From Gemmatimonadales bacterium UBA2975 (GTDB taxonomy: Bacteria > Gemmatimonadota > Gemmatimonadetes > Longimicrobiales > Gaopeijiaceae): a DNA stretch of 64,000 bases. This document shows, piece by piece, positions 62,746 to 64,000 of this stretch. The position numbers were made by a program, and so were the translations under genes. Below the pieces are notes generated by a model. That model worked only from the letters and a program-made list of their open reading frames with translations. It did not search any database and had not been told where the DNA came from. The stretch lies in contig DEAT01000048.1 of assembly GCA_002348265.1 (NCBI GenBank), positions 45,137 to 109,136 on the forward strand, given 5' to 3'. How positions within the stretch are numbered: the first letter of the stretch is position 1; each line of letters opens with the position of its first letter.

Positions 62746-64000
62746 CTACGGCCTCGGCTTCGATCTCGACTAGGTAGCCGTCTCCGACCAGCCCCGCGAG
62801 AACTAGGGTGTTCGCAGGCTGAATGTGCCCGAGGCGGACTCCATGGACCCGTGTGACAGTCGCCGCATCATCGGCGTTCGCGACGTAAACCCTCGTCCTT
62901 ACAACGTCATCGAGAGTGCCACCGAGTGACTGGATCGCACCTTCGATTTTGTCGAGACAAAAGTGGGCCTGCGATCCAGCATCAGTGCCGCCGATGAGGC
63001 GGTCACGATGAGTCGCCGTCGTGCCAGAGATGAAAATGCGATCACCTTTTCGGACCGCCCGAGAGAAGCCAGCAAGATCCTCCCACACCGTACCGCTAAG
63101 CGCTCGCGTGCGATCACCGGGCCCCTCTAGCACCGGATATGGCGCAGGCGCCTGGTCGAAGTGATCACTGAGGTCACCTGCGGCAGTCAAGAAAGGAGGT
63201 TTCCGGTATTCATCTCCGCAATCTCCCGGAATCGGATCAAACTCCTCTACCGCGGAATTAATTTCTTCTCGACTCTCTTCGTCGATTTCGAACCCGAATA
63301 GGCCTACTGTATCCTCGATGTGCTCGCTTTGGCCCAGCCGTGCACCAACAATGATGCCACCCACAGAAGGGGCTTCAAGCATGCATCGACACGCTACGTT
63401 AGCGATTGATACCCCAAGTCTTTCAGAAGCCCTGTCGAGTGCCTGAAGAAGTTCCTGGTAGCGGGCCCATCCACCGGCGGCCTCTATGAAGCGCTTGTAC
63501 TTCATCTGAGACCAAGTCTCCAGTTGGTCCATCCGGGGTTCGGCGACCCCCAACCAACGGTCACTAAAGAAGCCGCCAGCCACCGTTCCAAACGCCAGAA
63601 TCTTGACACCCCTCTCCTCGCACAACTCTGCCATCGCCCCGGCAGCTCTGCGATCGAGCAGCGAATATGAGACTTGGTTCGAGACGATGTTTATCCCAGA
63701 GTCGAGGAGCATCCTCAGGTGGGCAGTATCCGCATTGGTCAGCGCTAGATGACGGATTAGCCCTTCGTCACGTAAATCCTGAAGATAGAACATGCAGTCG
63801 AGCCAAGCCGGGTCGCTGTAACTCCACGCGTGGAACTGAAGCACGTCGATTGTGTCCGCCTGCAAACGAGAGCGAGCAGTCTCAACTGCGGTTCTAACAT
63901 CCTCCAGTGAGTGGGGGCCAGGTTTGGGCACCCACTTGGTGAGAAATTGAGCCTCATCGGGTGCTCCAGCAGCAAAATGACCCGCTATCACTTCCGAGGA
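62738..64000 (-). CDS. Aldo/keto reductase fused to a RidA-type domain (5' end cut by the window)
   Basis: The frame enters from beyond 64000 and ends at 62738. The visible first 270 residues are the C-terminal two-thirds of an aldo/keto reductase: DTIDVLQFHAW, LIRHLALTNADTAHLRML, VSNQVSYSLLDRRAAGAMAELCEERGVKILAFGTVAGG, and ANVACRCMLEAPSVGGIIVGA. A RidA/YjgF domain follows: GDRIFISGTTATHRDRLIGGTDAGSQAHFCLDKIEGAIQSLGGTLDDVVRTRVYVANADDAATV and PANTLVLAGLVGDGYLVEIEAEAVV. The catalytic Asp-Tyr-Lys of the reductase is beyond the edge. A natural fusion is supported by one frame with no stop; the role may be imine or carbonyl detoxification. Confidence 0.88.
   Translation of the reverse strand, partial: SSEVIAGHFAAGAPDEAQFLTKWVPKPGPHSLEDVRTAVETARSRLQADTIDVLQFHAWSYSDPAWLDCMFYLQDLRDEGLIRHLALTNADTAHLRMLLDSGINIVSNQVSYSLLDRRAAGAMAELCEERGVKILAFGTVAGGFFSDRWLGVAEPRMDQLETWSQMKYKRFIEAAGGWARYQELLQALDRASERLGVSIANVACRCMLEAPSVGGIIVGARLGQSEHIEDTVGLFGFEIDEESREEINSAVEEFDPIPGDCGDEYRKPPFLTAAGDLSDHFDQAPAPYPVLEGPGDRTRALSGTVWEDLAGFSRAVRKGDRIFISGTTATHRDRLIGGTDAGSQAHFCLDKIEGAIQSLGGTLDDVVRTRVYVANADDAATVTRVHGVRLGHIQPANTLVLAGLVGDGYLVEIEAEAVVD

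Noticed and set aside
1..64000. Long open frames overlapping the listed genes on the opposite strand (for example 4268-4612, 6570-7094, 41781-42242, 49329-49790)
   Set aside because: They follow the codon bias of the real gene on the other strand and have no recognisable domain or ribosome site.
1..64000. tRNA genes, CRISPR arrays, insertion sequences
   Set aside because: None was recognised by eye; small or degenerate ones could be missed without a search tool.

Overview
The window is a gene-dense stretch of bacterial chromosome with about 60 protein genes and many overlapping stop/start junctions. I saw no tRNA, rRNA, CRISPR array, insertion sequence or phage gene. The host makes menaquinone (menF, menD, menA and menE in one operon, menH elsewhere). 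It exports many lipoproteins, Tat or Sec substrates and outer-membrane barrels, so it is diderm. It carries many carriers and enzymes for amino and organic acids. Base composition looks mid-50s %GC by eye (not computed). The gene mix resembles marine Gemmatimonadota-type heterotrophs, but that placement is an inference with no marker gene behind it.

Layout. 1-2204 (minus): S51 peptidase (cut by the edge), sodium/solute symporter and its DUF3311 partner. 2352-3175: an outer-membrane barrel behind a good sigma-54 promoter. 3262-9339 (minus): menF-menD-cyclophilin lipoprotein-menA-menE. 9513-13664: exported beta-propeller and LVIVD-repeat proteins, a cysteine-less ArsC-like protein and a small membrane protein. 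13693-17215 (minus): DAACS symporter, class V aminotransferase and serine hydrolase, translationally coupled. 17432-21177: DUF411 protein, small barrel, menH, DUF6526 and a trans-3-hydroxyproline dehydratase-type enzyme. 21278-24137: alpha-oxoamine synthase, acetoacetate-decarboxylase-like protein and a PaaX-type regulator, each overlapping the next. 24193-30150: HEAT/cyclophilin lipoprotein, second DAACS symporter, Tat-exported aminotransferase, strong terminator, MFS carrier. 30277-33194 (minus): copper module csoR-copZ-copA with a perfect 28-bp operator. 33297-44803: pdxH, lactate permease preceded by a coupled 33-codon ORF, creatininase, metallo-hydrolase, YfcC carrier, mutT, rRNA methyltransferase, groES-like gene, nucleoside transporter and gamma-glutamyltransferase. 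44877-50403: an exported unknown, a soxCD-like sulfite dehydrogenase pair, a TPR protein and a membrane protein.

The most notable region is 50541-60891. It holds what looks like a complete quinohemoprotein amine dehydrogenase (QHNDH) system: qhpG (flavin monooxygenase), qhpA (di-haem alpha), qhpD (radical SAM), qhpC (gamma, cofactor-bearing), qhpB (beta propeller), qhpF (ABC exporter) and qhpE (subtilisin-like leader protease). All eight residues used in the gamma-subunit cross-links and the CTQ cofactor are present with the spacing I recall from Paracoccus. Just downstream is an exported FMN alpha-hydroxyacid dehydrogenase with an inserted CXXCH motif, which may be a periplasmic flavocytochrome c. 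Together they suggest periplasmic oxidation of amines and hydroxy acids feeding cytochrome c.

A second unusual feature is initiation. Three genes whose conserved N-termini are clearly present (PaaX-type regulator, RsmB/RsmF-like methyltransferase, qhpG) have no ATG, GTG or TTG upstream of the conserved region. In two of them a CTG overlaps the preceding gene's stop as CTGA.
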